Source: Actinophytocola xinjiangensis
GTDB lineage: Bacteria; Actinomycetota; Actinomycetes; Mycobacteriales; Pseudonocardiaceae
Length of the DNA stretch: 64,000 nucleotides
Direction: 5' to 3'
NCBI RefSeq assembly: GCF_001921215.1
Contig: NZ_MSIF01000013.1
Location: 1-64,000 of the forward strand
Below the pieces are notes generated by a model, which had not been told where the DNA came from, searched no databases, and saw nothing but the letters and a program-made list of their open reading frames with translations. This document shows, piece by piece, positions 1 through 7,687 of this stretch (the first letter of the stretch is position 1; every line of letters starts with the position of its first letter). The position numbers were made by a program, and so were the translations under genes.

Positions 1-105
1 GCGGCGAAGAAGGAAGCACTGGAAGCGGCGGGGGTGAAGGTCGGCAAGACCCCGTCCGAGACCGCCGAACTCGCCCGCGCGAGCCTGGTCCAACCCGTCG
101 CCTGA
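1..105 (+). CDS. sucD: C-terminal end of a succinyl-CoA ligase alpha subunit (SucD-like), 5' truncated
   Basis: The first 34 codons in frame 1 end at TGA 103-105. They read like the last residues of the ADP-forming succinyl-CoA ligase alpha subunit: a KKEALEAAGVKVGKTPSETA run followed by a short hydrophobic tail. In the TCA cycle that subunit carries the phosphohistidine and binds CoA. The start and catalytic part lie outside the window. It sits 19 bases before the hydroxypyruvate isomerase gene in the same direction, so it could be the head of the glyoxylate operon. Related CoA ligases such as malate-CoA ligase share this C-terminus, so the name is a family-level call. Confidence 0.7.
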   Translation, partial: AAKKEALEAAGVKVGKTPSETAELARASLVQPVA

Positions 106-124
106 GTCCTGTTGGGAGAGTCCC

Positions 125-907
125 GTGGCGTACCCACGTCTCGACGTCAACCTGTCCATCCTGTTCACCGAACTGCCGCTGCTGGAACGGCCGGCCGCCG
201 CCTCGGCGCTCGGGTTCGACGCGATCGAGCTGTGGTGGCCCTTCGCCGGCCCGGTACCCGGCGACACCGAGACCGACGCGCTGGCCCGCGCCATCGACGA
301 CGCCGGGGTCCGGCTCGTCGGGCTCAACTTCGACGCCGGCGACATGGCCGCCGGCGACCGGGGCCTGCTCTCGGCCCGCTCCACCAGCCAGCGGTTCCGC
401 GACAACATCGACGTCGCCGTCGGGTTCGCCGGCCGGATGGGGACCCGCGTGCTCAACGCCCTGTACGGCAACACCGCCGAGGACACCGACCCCGACCTCG
501 CGCTCGAGAACCTGGCCCTGGCGGTGACTGCGGCCAGCCGCATCGACGCGACCGTGGTGGTCGAGGCGATCAACGCCCACGAGAACCCCCGCTACCCCCT
601 CACCACCTCGAAAGCCGCGCTCGAGGTGGTGGACCAGGTGCCGGGAACGGCATTCCTGGCCGACCTCTACCACCTGCACCGGATGGGTGAGGACCCCGCG
701 TCGCTGGTCACCAACCACGCCGACCGCTTCGGCCACGTCCAGATCGCCGACTCGCCAGGCCGGGGTCAGCCCGGCACCGGCGAGATCGACTGGAACGAGG
801 TGTTCGACCTGCTCGCCGCGAGCCCGTACGACGGGTACGTCGGCCTGGAGTACAAGCCGGTCGGACCCAGCGCGGACAGCTTCGGATGGCTGGAGGAACG
901 AGGATGA
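125..907 (+). CDS. hyi: Hydroxypyruvate isomerase
   Basis: A 260-residue TIM-barrel protein of the xylose isomerase-like superfamily, with the usual length and start of Hyi (LDVNLSILFTELPLLERPAA). Hyi interconverts hydroxypyruvate and tartronate semialdehyde in the cytoplasm. The conserved carboxylates of the barrel are visible in VVVEAINAHENPRYPL (about residues 140-155), LADLYHLHRMGED and GYVGLEYKP near the C-terminus. The GTG start is chosen because a purine-rich GGGAGAG box lies just upstream. Its stop overlaps the next start (ATGA, 904-907), so translation with the reductase gene is probably coupled. Together with the two following genes it forms a glyoxylate-to-glycerate module. Confidence 0.9.
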   Translation: MAYPRLDVNLSILFTELPLLERPAAASALGFDAIELWWPFAGPVPGDTETDALARAIDDAGVRLVGLNFDAGDMAAGDRGLLSARSTSQRFRDNIDVAVGFAGRMGTRVLNALYGNTAEDTDPDLALENLALAVTAASRIDATVVVEAINAHENPRYPLTTSKAALEVVDQVPGTAFLADLYHLHRMGEDPASLVTNHADRFGHVQIADSPGRGQPGTGEIDWNEVFDLLAASPYDGYVGLEYKPVGPSADSFGWLEERG

Positions 908-1785
908 CAACCGTCGGGTTCATCGGGCTCGGCATCATGGGCGGTCCGATGGCCGCGAACCTGCTACGCGCGGGGTTCGAGGTCATCGGGCACGACGTGG
1001 TGCCGGCCGCACGCGAACGGCTGGCCGAACAGGGCGGCACGGTCGCCGCCGGGGTCGCGCAGGCCTGCGCCGACGCCGACGTGGTGATCACCATGCTGCC
1101 CAACCACCCGCAGGTCGAGGCGGTGGCCCTCGGTGAGGGCGGCATCCTCGACTCGGCCAAACCGGGGGTGCTCTACCTCGACATGTCCACGATCCGGCCG
1201 CAGACCTCGCGGCTGATCGCGCAGGAGGCCGCCCACAAGGACGTGCGGGTGCTCGACGCGCCGGTCTCCGGCGGCGAGCGCGGGGCCATCGACGGCGTGC
1301 TGTCGATCATGGTCGGCGGCACCGAGGAGGACTTCGACGCGGCCGCCTCGGTGTTCGCCCCGCTCGGGAAGACGATCGTCCACGTCGGACCGCACGGCGC
1401 CGGGCAGACCGTCAAGGCGGCCAACCAGCTGGTCGTCGGCGGCACCTACGCGCTGGTGGCCGAGGCGATCGTGCTGCTGGAGTCCGCCGGCCTGGACGCC
1501 GGGGTCGGGCTCGACGTGCTCGCCGGCGGACTGGCCGGCAGCCGGATCCTGGAACTCAAGCGGGAGACCATGGTGGCCAGGAAGTTCGCCCCCGGTTTCC
1601 GGATCGACCTGCACCACAAGGACATGGGCATCGTGCTCGACGCGGCGCGCGAGGCCGAGGTGGCGCTGCCGGTCGGCGCGCTGGTCGCGCAGCTGATCTC
1701 GGCCGCGCGCTCCCAGGGCTACGGCCAACTAGACCACTCCGCCCTGCTCATGGTCGCGGAGAACCTCTCCGGCAAAGGGGACTGA
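904..1785 (+). CDS. glxR: 2-hydroxy-3-oxopropionate (tartronate semialdehyde) reductase
   Basis: A 293-residue member of the beta-hydroxyacid dehydrogenase family. It reduces tartronate semialdehyde to D-glycerate with NAD(P)H. Visible features are the N-terminal Rossmann motif GFIGLGIMGGPMA, the substrate-binding signature DAPVSGGERGA around residue 118, and the catalytic lysine region GQTVKAANQL around residue 170, followed by the all-helical C-terminal domain. ATG 904 is preferred over an in-frame ATG at 886 because it gives the family's normal N-terminus, has GAGGAACGAGG just upstream and overlaps the hyi stop by four bases. It consumes the product of the carboligase encoded two bases downstream. 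Confidence 0.9.
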   Translation: MTTVGFIGLGIMGGPMAANLLRAGFEVIGHDVVPAARERLAEQGGTVAAGVAQACADADVVITMLPNHPQVEAVALGEGGILDSAKPGVLYLDMSTIRPQTSRLIAQEAAHKDVRVLDAPVSGGERGAIDGVLSIMVGGTEEDFDAAASVFAPLGKTIVHVGPHGAGQTVKAANQLVVGGTYALVAEAIVLLESAGLDAGVGLDVLAGGLAGSRILELKRETMVARKFAPGFRIDLHHKDMGIVLDAAREAEVALPVGALVAQLISAARSQGYGQLDHSALLMVAENLSGKGD

Positions 1786-1787
1786 GC

Positions 1788-3503
1788 GTGAAGACCATTC
1801 CGTGCATGGAGGCCGCGGTCGCGGTCATGGAGTCCGAGGGTGTCGACACGGTGTTCGGCATCCCCGGCGCGGCGATCCTGCCGCTGTACGCGGCGATGCG
1901 CACCTCGGGCATCAAGCACATCACCGTGCGGCACGAGGAGGGCGGCACGCACGCCGCGGACGGCTGGTCACGAGCCACCGGCAAGGTCGGGGTGTGCATC
2001 GGCACCTCCGGTCCTGCCGGTACCAACATGATCACCGGCCTGTACACGGCGATGGCCGACTCGATCCCGATGGTGTGCATCACCGGGCAGGCGCCCCGGG
2101 CCAAGCTGCACCAGGAGGCGTTCCAGGCGGTCGACATCGTGGAGATCGCCAAGCCGGTCACCAAGTGGGCGGTGCAGCTCAAGGAGCCAGGCCAGGCGCC
2201 GTGGGTGTTCCGCGAGGCGTTCCGGATCGCCAGGTCCGGCCGCCCGGGTCCGGTGCTGATCGACCTGCCGCTGGACGTGCAGCGCGGGATGTGCGGCTAC
2301 GACCCGGCGATCGACGAGCCGCTGCCGGTCGAGGTGCCCCAGCCCTCGGCCTCGCGGGTGCGGGCGGCGGTCGACCTGCTGCTCTCGGCCCAGCGCCCGC
2401 TGATCCTGGCCGGCGGCGGGGTGATCATCGCCGACGCGACGGCCGAGCTGATGGAGCTGGCGACGTCGCTGAACATCCCCGTGCAGGTCACGCTGATGGG
2501 CAAGGGCGCCTTCCCCGAGGACCACGAGCTGTTCGCCGGGATGGCCGGGTTGCAGACCCAGACCCGCTGGGGCAACCAGGCGTTCCTGGAGAGCGACCTG
2601 GTGCTGGCGGTCGGCGCGCGCTTCGGGGACCGGCACACCGGTGACCTGTCCGTCTACACCAAGGGCCGCCGGTTCATCCACGTCGACATCGAGGCCACCC
2701 AGATCGGCAAGGTGTTCGAGCCCGACCTCGGCGTCGTTGGCCACGCGCGGCCGACGCTCGCGGCGATCAGCGCGTGCGCCAAGGCGGTGCCGGCGACCCC
2801 GCGCCCCGGCGACTGGCCGGCCAGGGTGGCGTCGCTGCGGTCCTCGCTCGGCCGGCGCGACGACTTCGACGACGTGCCGATCAAGCCGCCGAGGGTGTAC
2901 CGGGAGCTCAACGAGTTCTTCGGGCCGGACACCACGTTCGTCACCGCGATCGGGCTGTACCAGATCTGGTCGGGCCAGTTCCAGCACACCTACCTGCCCC
3001 GGCGGTACCTGGTGTGCGGGCAGGCCGGTCCGCTGGGCTGGGAGGTGCCGGCGGCGATGGGCGTCAAGTGCGCCTTCCCCGAGCGCCAGGTCGTGGCCGT
3101 GGCCGGCGACTACTCGTTCCAGTTCCTCATGGAGGAGATCGCGGTCGCCGCGCAGTACCGGATCCCGTTCGTGATCGTCATGGTGAACAACGAGTACCTC
3201 GGGCTGATCCGGCAGGCGGAGATCCCCTACGAGATGAACTACGCCGTGGACCTGCACTACGGCGAGGGCGGCATCGACCACGTCCAGCTGATGTCGGCGT
3301 TCGGGTGTCCGGCGCGCCGGGTGGAACACCCCGGCGAGATCCGCGAGGCGCTGGCCTGGGCGTCGGCCGAGTCAGCCGAACAGTCCCTGCCGGTCCTGGT
3401 GGAGATCATGGTCGAACGCGAGGCGAACGCGGCGATGGGCCCGGTGTCCATCGACGAGATCAAGGAGTTCGAGCCGCTGCCGGAGCTGACCCCGGCCGAC
3501 TGA
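1788..3503 (+). CDS. gcl: Glyoxylate carboligase (tartronate-semialdehyde synthase), with Glu at the usual Val position
   Basis: A 571-residue thiamine-diphosphate enzyme that joins two glyoxylates to tartronate semialdehyde with loss of CO2. Gcl-specific stretches are TSGPAGTNMITGLYTAMADS, HQEAFQAVDIVEIAKPV, the ThDP/Mg motif GDYSFQFLMEE followed by VNNEYLGLIRQAEIPYEMNY, and the terminal MGPVSIDEIKEFEPLP. Canonical Gcl is notable for lacking the catalytic glutamate of ThDP enzymes: E. coli has Val51 in RHVEGA. Here the aligned segment is RHEEGG and the equivalent residue is Glu50. The operon position, two bases after glxR and near hyi, strongly supports a glyoxylate role. A related acyloin or acetolactate-type activity cannot be excluded. 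Confidence 0.86.
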   Translation: MKTIPCMEAAVAVMESEGVDTVFGIPGAAILPLYAAMRTSGIKHITVRHEEGGTHAADGWSRATGKVGVCIGTSGPAGTNMITGLYTAMADSIPMVCITGQAPRAKLHQEAFQAVDIVEIAKPVTKWAVQLKEPGQAPWVFREAFRIARSGRPGPVLIDLPLDVQRGMCGYDPAIDEPLPVEVPQPSASRVRAAVDLLLSAQRPLILAGGGVIIADATAELMELATSLNIPVQVTLMGKGAFPEDHELFAGMAGLQTQTRWGNQAFLESDLVLAVGARFGDRHTGDLSVYTKGRRFIHVDIEATQIGKVFEPDLGVVGHARPTLAAISACAKAVPATPRPGDWPARVASLRSSLGRRDDFDDVPIKPPRVYRELNEFFGPDTTFVTAIGLYQIWSGQFQHTYLPRRYLVCGQAGPLGWEVPAAMGVKCAFPERQVVAVAGDYSFQFLMEEIAVAAQYRIPFVIVMVNNEYLGLIRQAEIPYEMNYAVDLHYGEGGIDHVQLMSAFGCPARRVEHPGEIREALAWASAESAEQSLPVLVEIMVEREANAAMGPVSIDEIKEFEPLPELTPAD

Positions 3504-3511
3504 ACGGGAGT

Positions 3512-3578
3512 TGACCCGCATCACCAGGCGCCGCCGGTCGTTGAACACGGTGACGGGGGTGGCCTGGTGTGCGGGTCA
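3512..3578 (+). repeat. Long imperfect inverted repeat behind gcl, overlapping the terminator
   Basis: TGACCCGCATCACCAGGC (3512-3529) pairs with GCCTGGTGTGCGGGTCA (3562-3578) apart from one extra base. The 3' arm fills the loop and two stem bases of the terminator at 3553-3589, so the two foldings exclude each other. Confidence 0.6.
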
Positions 3579-3589
3579 CCCCCGTTTTT
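3553..3589 (+). terminator. Rho-independent terminator of the glyoxylate operon
   Basis: A perfect 9-bp stem ACGGGGGTG/CACCCCCGT (3553-3561 with 3577-3585) with a 15-base loop runs into a five-T tract at 3585-3589. This is rare in so GC-rich a genome. It lies 50 bases after the gcl stop. It also argues that the next reading frame does not start at GTG 3569, which lies inside the hairpin. Confidence 0.8.
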
Positions 3590-3682
3590 CTGGCTCGGAG
3601 TACCATCCCTGCTCTGGTTCGGGGCACCATCGGGGATGAAGCGAGCACACAGTTGATCCCACGACTCGGGCAACACCACGGC

Positions 3683-5089
3683 ATGCTCAGCTCACACGTC
3701 GAGTGGCCGGACGACCCTGACCCGCACAGCGGAGACGAGTCGCCGTTCGCGCCACGGGCACCGCTGCGCCGCCTGCGGGTGATGATCGACGGCGACCTGT
3801 ACCGCGTCCCGGCGCAGACCGCCGCGACCGTGGAGGAGGTCCTGACCGGCCTGCTCGGCCACGAGCACGTGACCTGCTTCCGCTACGCCGACAACGGTCC
3901 GCCGCCGGGCACCCGCCCCTACGAGCTGACCGACGGTGGCCGCGCCTACGAGGGCTGGGTGACCGTCGACCCACCGGACGGGCGGCCGGAGAGCCGGGGC
4001 ATCGTGTTCTGCGCCAACCGAAGACCCGTGCGCGCCACGGCCTACCTCGACCGCCGCCGGCACGCCGACGAGGCCGTCGCCTACCTGGACCTCGCCCCCG
4101 AGGTCGCCGCGGCCCGGCGCTCGGCCGACGCGCTGGCCCTGCGGGTGGCGTTGGGCATGGACGCCGACCTGTTCGTGACCGAGCGGCCCTACCTGTACCT
4201 GGCGCGCGGCCGGTCGTCGCGGACCAAGGTGGCGCGCCCGGCCGAGGCGCTGGCGGTCGTCGGCCTGTACCTGCGCGGTCAGGGCGTCTACTCGGTCGAC
4301 CCGCCGCTGCCCCGGGGCGACTACTTCGCGGTCGGGGCGATGGAGCTGATGCCGGCGGTGTGGCGCTGGTCGGCCGCCTGCCACCAGTCCGCCGCCGCCG
4401 CGGGCCTGGCCGGCGCCCTGATCGCCAGGGTCGCCAGGGCACTGGAGTCCCGCGACACCCTGCACCAGGTGATCAACCGCGCCAAGACCGCCGACACCCC
4501 GTCGGCGGTCCTGTCGTGCCTGGACGACGTGGTCCTGCGGCTGTCCTCGGCGGTGGAGATCTCGGCGAGGGTCGCCCACCTGGCGCTGGACCTGGGGGAG
4601 CGCCACCCGGCCGGCTGGCAGCGCCAGGACTGGGTGAAGAAGGTCCGCGAGAAGGACAAGAACCTGGCGGCGCTGGTCGGCGACCGCAGCCCCGGCCGCG
4701 TCCTGGTCAAGGGCATCGGGGCGCTGCGCGACTCCCTGCACCTGTCCGAACTGGACGGCCTGCTGGGCGCGCGACGGCCCGAGCGCCCCAGCGTGCTGGT
4801 GACCCTGCCGTCCTCGTCGGCCACGGAGCTGGCGGCGCTGTTCGACCACTTCGGCACCGCCACGGCCTGGGGCGTGCACGAGGTCGACCAGGGCGTGCGG
4901 TACGCCGACCCCGGGGTGTTCGTGGACCAGCTGGTGGTCCGCACGATCGGTTTCCTGAACGTGGTGATGGCCAGGACACCGGTGGAACGCCTGCCCAACG
5001 TCCACGGGCCGCTGCCGGACTCGCCGTGGTCGGCCGGCCACCACCCGGAACCCGCCCGCCGCGGCATCCGCTGGCAGCTGGGTCTGTGA
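3683..5089 (+). CDS. Unrecognised conserved-looking protein, about 468 residues
   Basis: I do not recognise this family. Coding character is good throughout. The frame opens upstream at GTG 3569, but that codon lies in a terminator hairpin, so ATG 3683 (or a later start) is more likely; no clear ribosome site decides. The N-terminal 220 residues look alpha/beta, with a short basic-aromatic segment (LRRLRVMIDGDLYRV). The middle to C-terminal part is rich in leucine and alanine helices (residues about 240-400). It ends in a hydrophobic segment with VRTIGFLNVVMARTPVERLP. No signal peptide or membrane helix is evident. The gene stands alone, convergent with the flavin oxidoreductase gene (4-base gap), so context gives no function. 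Confidence 0.6.
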   Translation: MLSSHVEWPDDPDPHSGDESPFAPRAPLRRLRVMIDGDLYRVPAQTAATVEEVLTGLLGHEHVTCFRYADNGPPPGTRPYELTDGGRAYEGWVTVDPPDGRPESRGIVFCANRRPVRATAYLDRRRHADEAVAYLDLAPEVAAARRSADALALRVALGMDADLFVTERPYLYLARGRSSRTKVARPAEALAVVGLYLRGQGVYSVDPPLPRGDYFAVGAMELMPAVWRWSAACHQSAAAAGLAGALIARVARALESRDTLHQVINRAKTADTPSAVLSCLDDVVLRLSSAVEISARVAHLALDLGERHPAGWQRQDWVKKVREKDKNLAALVGDRSPGRVLVKGIGALRDSLHLSELDGLLGARRPERPSVLVTLPSSSATELAALFDHFGTATAWGVHEVDQGVRYADPGVFVDQLVVRTIGFLNVVMARTPVERLPNVHGPLPDSPWSAGHHPEPARRGIRWQLGL

Positions 5090-5093
5090 CTCC

Positions 5094-6041
5094 CTAGGCG
5101 AGGGCGGTGAGGGTGCGTTCCCCGGCCGGGTCCCCGGCGGTGGCCGGCACGAGGGCGACCTCGTCGAGCCCGGCCTCGGCGTAGGTCGCCAGTCGCGCGC
5201 GGACGGTGTCGGCGCTGCCGACCAGCCCGACGGTGGTGGCGGCGTCGTCGGGGAGCGCGGCGAGGACCTCGTCGCGCGGGGCGCCGGCGTCGAACAGGCC
5301 GATGGCCGCGCCGAAGCCGGCGCCGAGGAAGACCTCGCGGTAGCCCTGGACCGGGAAGTAGCCGACGACCGAGCGCCGCAGCTGGTCCAGGGAGGCGTCG
5401 TCGGGGTCGACGGCCGCCGGCAGCCACGCCGCGAGCCGGGGCGCCGGACGCCGGTGGCGGGCGGCGGCCAGGTCAAGGGTGGCCCGCAGCTCCCGAACCT
5501 GGTCGACGCTGACCACGTCCAACAGCATCCGGTCGGCATACCGCGCGGCGACGTCGACCGCCCTGGTCCCGAACGCGGCGACGGTCAACGGACCGGTGGC
5601 CGGCGGGAGCCTCGGGGTGAACCCGTGGGTGTCGGTGGCGCCGAACCACTCGCCGCGCCGGTGGGCGGTGTAGGCGCGGGCGGCGGCGCGCAGGTCGGCG
5701 ACCGGCCTCGCCCGAGGCCGCCCGTGCACCCCTTCGACGACCCGCACGCTGGACGTGCCCAGCGCCACCCCCACCGGCCGCCCGACCACCCCCTCGACAC
5801 CGGCCGCGCCCCGCACGAGGGTCGCCGGATCACGCACCGACACCGGAACCGGCCCGGCGGTCAGCGCCACCCGCGAGGTGCCCAGCCCCACCGCGGTGGC
5901 CAGCACGAACGCGTCCCACGTCGGACCTTCACCGAGCCAGACCTCCCGGTACCCCAACCGGTCGGCCAGCGCGGCGCACCGCAGCGCCTCCTCGGGGGGT
6001 TGCCCGTCCTCCCGGGACGCGGCGACCACACTCAGTTCCAC
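5094..6041 (-). CDS. Luciferase-like (LLM class) flavin- or F420-dependent oxidoreductase
   Basis: A 315-residue protein of the bacterial luciferase/F420 oxidoreductase superfamily. N-terminal marks are LADRLGYREVWLGEGPTWDAF and LGTSRVALTAGPVPVSVRDP, and the C-terminus has the usual GSADTVRARLATYAEAGLDE helix. The start is taken as GTG at 6041, giving VELSVVAASREDG, because the frame further upstream lies inside the regulator gene. The start overlaps the end of the LysR gene by ten bases, so the two are probably one transcript. FMN and F420 dependence cannot be told apart by eye, and the substrate is unknown. Confidence 0.82.
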   Translation of the reverse strand: MELSVVAASREDGQPPEEALRCAALADRLGYREVWLGEGPTWDAFVLATAVGLGTSRVALTAGPVPVSVRDPATLVRGAAGVEGVVGRPVGVALGTSSVRVVEGVHGRPRARPVADLRAAARAYTAHRRGEWFGATDTHGFTPRLPPATGPLTVAAFGTRAVDVAARYADRMLLDVVSVDQVRELRATLDLAAARHRRPAPRLAAWLPAAVDPDDASLDQLRRSVVGYFPVQGYREVFLGAGFGAAIGLFDAGAPRDEVLAALPDDAATTVGLVGSADTVRARLATYAEAGLDEVALVPATAGDPAGERTLTALA

Positions 6042-6850
6042 GGCGACACCTCCGAGGCCAACAGCACCAGCTTCGCCAGCGTGCGCGACCGGCTGTCCTC
6101 CCGCCAGGCGAGCGCCACCGACGAGGTGTCCCCGTCGGCGAGCGGAACCGTGGCGAGCCCGGGAGGCAGATGCCCGACGAACGACGCCGGCAGCACCGCG
6201 AGCGTCCCGCCGAGCGAGACCAGCTGCGTGACCTGCCCGGTGTCGCGAATCGGCCCACCCAGCGACGGACACTCCCCGGTCCAGGTGAACACCTCCTCAC
6301 CGGCGAGGTCGGCGCGACTCAACGATTCCCGGTCCGCCAGCCGGTGGCTGGCCGGCAGCAACACGACCTCGCCGTCGGTGAGCAGAACCTGCGTGGCCAA
6401 CCCCGCCGGCTCGTCATAGGGAAGGTGCAGGAGGGCGACGTCGGCCTCTCCCATCCGCAACAGGTGTTCCTGTTCCCCGATCCCGCACAGTCGCAGCTGG
6501 ACGTCAAGCGCCTCGCTCGCGCACCGGGCGAGCAGTTTCTCCAGGATCCCGCCGTCCCCACCGGGCTTGACGGCGAGCACGAGCCCGGGAGCCCCCGCCC
6601 GTCGGGTCAACTGCTCGGCGGCGGTGAGCGCCGTCAACGCCTTGCGGCCCTCGCGCAGCAGGGTCTCCCCGGCCGCCGTCAACTCCACCCGCCGACTCGT
6701 GCGGTCCAGCAACCGCACGCCCAGCCGGCGTTCCAGCCGCTGAATGGCCCGCGACAGCGGAGGCTGCGCCATCCCGAGCCGCTGCGCCGCCCGCCCGAAG
6801 TTCAACTCCTCCGCCACCGCGACGAAGTACCCCAACTCACGGCTTTCCAT
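6032..6850 (-). CDS. LysR-family transcriptional regulator
   Basis: A 272-residue LysR protein, slightly short for the family (about 300). The N-terminal winged helix is clear: LGYFVAVAEELNFGRAAQRL, then MAQPPLSRAIQRLERRLGVRLLDRTSRRVELTAAG. Residues from about 85 form the periplasmic-binding-like effector domain. ATG 6850 gives the standard N-terminus five residues before the helix-turn-helix domain. It overlaps the flavin oxidoreductase gene downstream and faces a short-chain dehydrogenase gene across 69 bases. This is the usual LysR layout, so both flanking genes are likely targets. Confidence 0.9.
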   Translation of the reverse strand: MESRELGYFVAVAEELNFGRAAQRLGMAQPPLSRAIQRLERRLGVRLLDRTSRRVELTAAGETLLREGRKALTALTAAEQLTRRAGAPGLVLAVKPGGDGGILEKLLARCASEALDVQLRLCGIGEQEHLLRMGEADVALLHLPYDEPAGLATQVLLTDGEVVLLPASHRLADRESLSRADLAGEEVFTWTGECPSLGGPIRDTGQVTQLVSLGGTLAVLPASFVGHLPPGLATVPLADGDTSSVALAWREDSRSRTLAKLVLLASEVSPWN

Positions 6851-6919
6851 ACCCCGAGGGTATAGCGCCCCACCCAACGGGTCCTGGCCCGCACGCGCCG
6901 TCGATGATGTCCTCGACCC

Positions 6920-7639
6920 ATGAACGAACGCAGGACCGCCCTGGTCACCGGGGCGAACAAGGGCATCGGCTTCGCCATCGCCGCCCAACTGGCCGCCCGG
7001 GGCTTCACGGTCCTGGTCGGGGCACGGGACGCCACCCGCCGAGCCGCCGCCCTGTCCCGGCTGACAGGCGATGTCCACGGCGTGGAACTGGACGTCACCG
7101 ACGAACCCGGCGTGACCCAGGCGGCCAAGGAGATCCGAACCCGCTTCGGCGCCCTCGACGTCCTGGTCAACAACGCCGGCATCACCGGCGACGGCACCCA
7201 GGTCCCCGGCTCCGGTGGCCTTCCCGAGATCCGCCGCGTGTTCGACGTCAACGTCTTCGGCGTCATCACGGTCACCGAGGCCATGCTCCCCCTGCTACGC
7301 CCCGGCGCCCGCGTCGTGAACGTCTCCAGCTCCGTGGGCTCCCTGACCGACATGACCGCCCCCGCCGGCGGCTCCCTGGCGGACATGCCGGCGATGCTCG
7401 GCTACCCCGTCTCCAAGACGGCCCTCAACGCCGTCACCGCCCAGTACGCCAAACACCTGCGACACCAGGGCATCCTCGTCAACGCCATCTGCCCCGGCTA
7501 CGTGGCCACGGACCTCAACGGCAACGACGGCCCCAGGACCCCGGACCAGGCCGCCACCCTGGCCGTCCACATGGCGACCCTGGGCCCCGACGGCCCCACC
7601 GCGGCCTTTGTGGACGACAACGGCCCCATCACCTGGTAG
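6920..7639 (+). CDS. Short-chain dehydrogenase/reductase (carbonyl reductase-like)
   Basis: A 239-residue classical SDR. Visible are the cofactor motif TGANKGIG near the N-terminus, NNAG around residue 86, the catalytic serine in VNVSSSVGSL, and the active-site YPVSK around residue 160. Basic residues after the second beta strand (ARDATRR) suggest NADP(H) preference. The extended loop between Ser and Tyr (DMTAPAGGSLADMPAML) resembles plant and bacterial carbonyl reductases of the SDR21-like type. It is divergent from the LysR gene and is followed by a strong hairpin terminator. The substrate cannot be inferred. Confidence 0.87.
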   Translation: MNERRTALVTGANKGIGFAIAAQLAARGFTVLVGARDATRRAAALSRLTGDVHGVELDVTDEPGVTQAAKEIRTRFGALDVLVNNAGITGDGTQVPGSGGLPEIRRVFDVNVFGVITVTEAMLPLLRPGARVVNVSSSVGSLTDMTAPAGGSLADMPAMLGYPVSKTALNAVTAQYAKHLRHQGILVNAICPGYVATDLNGNDGPRTPDQAATLAVHMATLGPDGPTAAFVDDNGPITW

Positions 7640-7650
7640 CGACAGGAGAA

Positions 7651-7681
7651 CCGGGCGCCTCCGTTCGGCGGAGGCGCCCGG
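7651..7681. terminator. Bidirectional hairpin terminator between convergent genes
   Basis: A perfect 13-bp stem, CCGGGCGCCTCCG/CGGAGGCGCCCGG, with a five-base loop (7664-7668). It sits exactly between the convergent SDR and GH13 genes. There is no T-tract, as is usual for actinobacterial hairpins. Confidence 0.75.
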
Positions 7682-7687
7682 CAGGCC

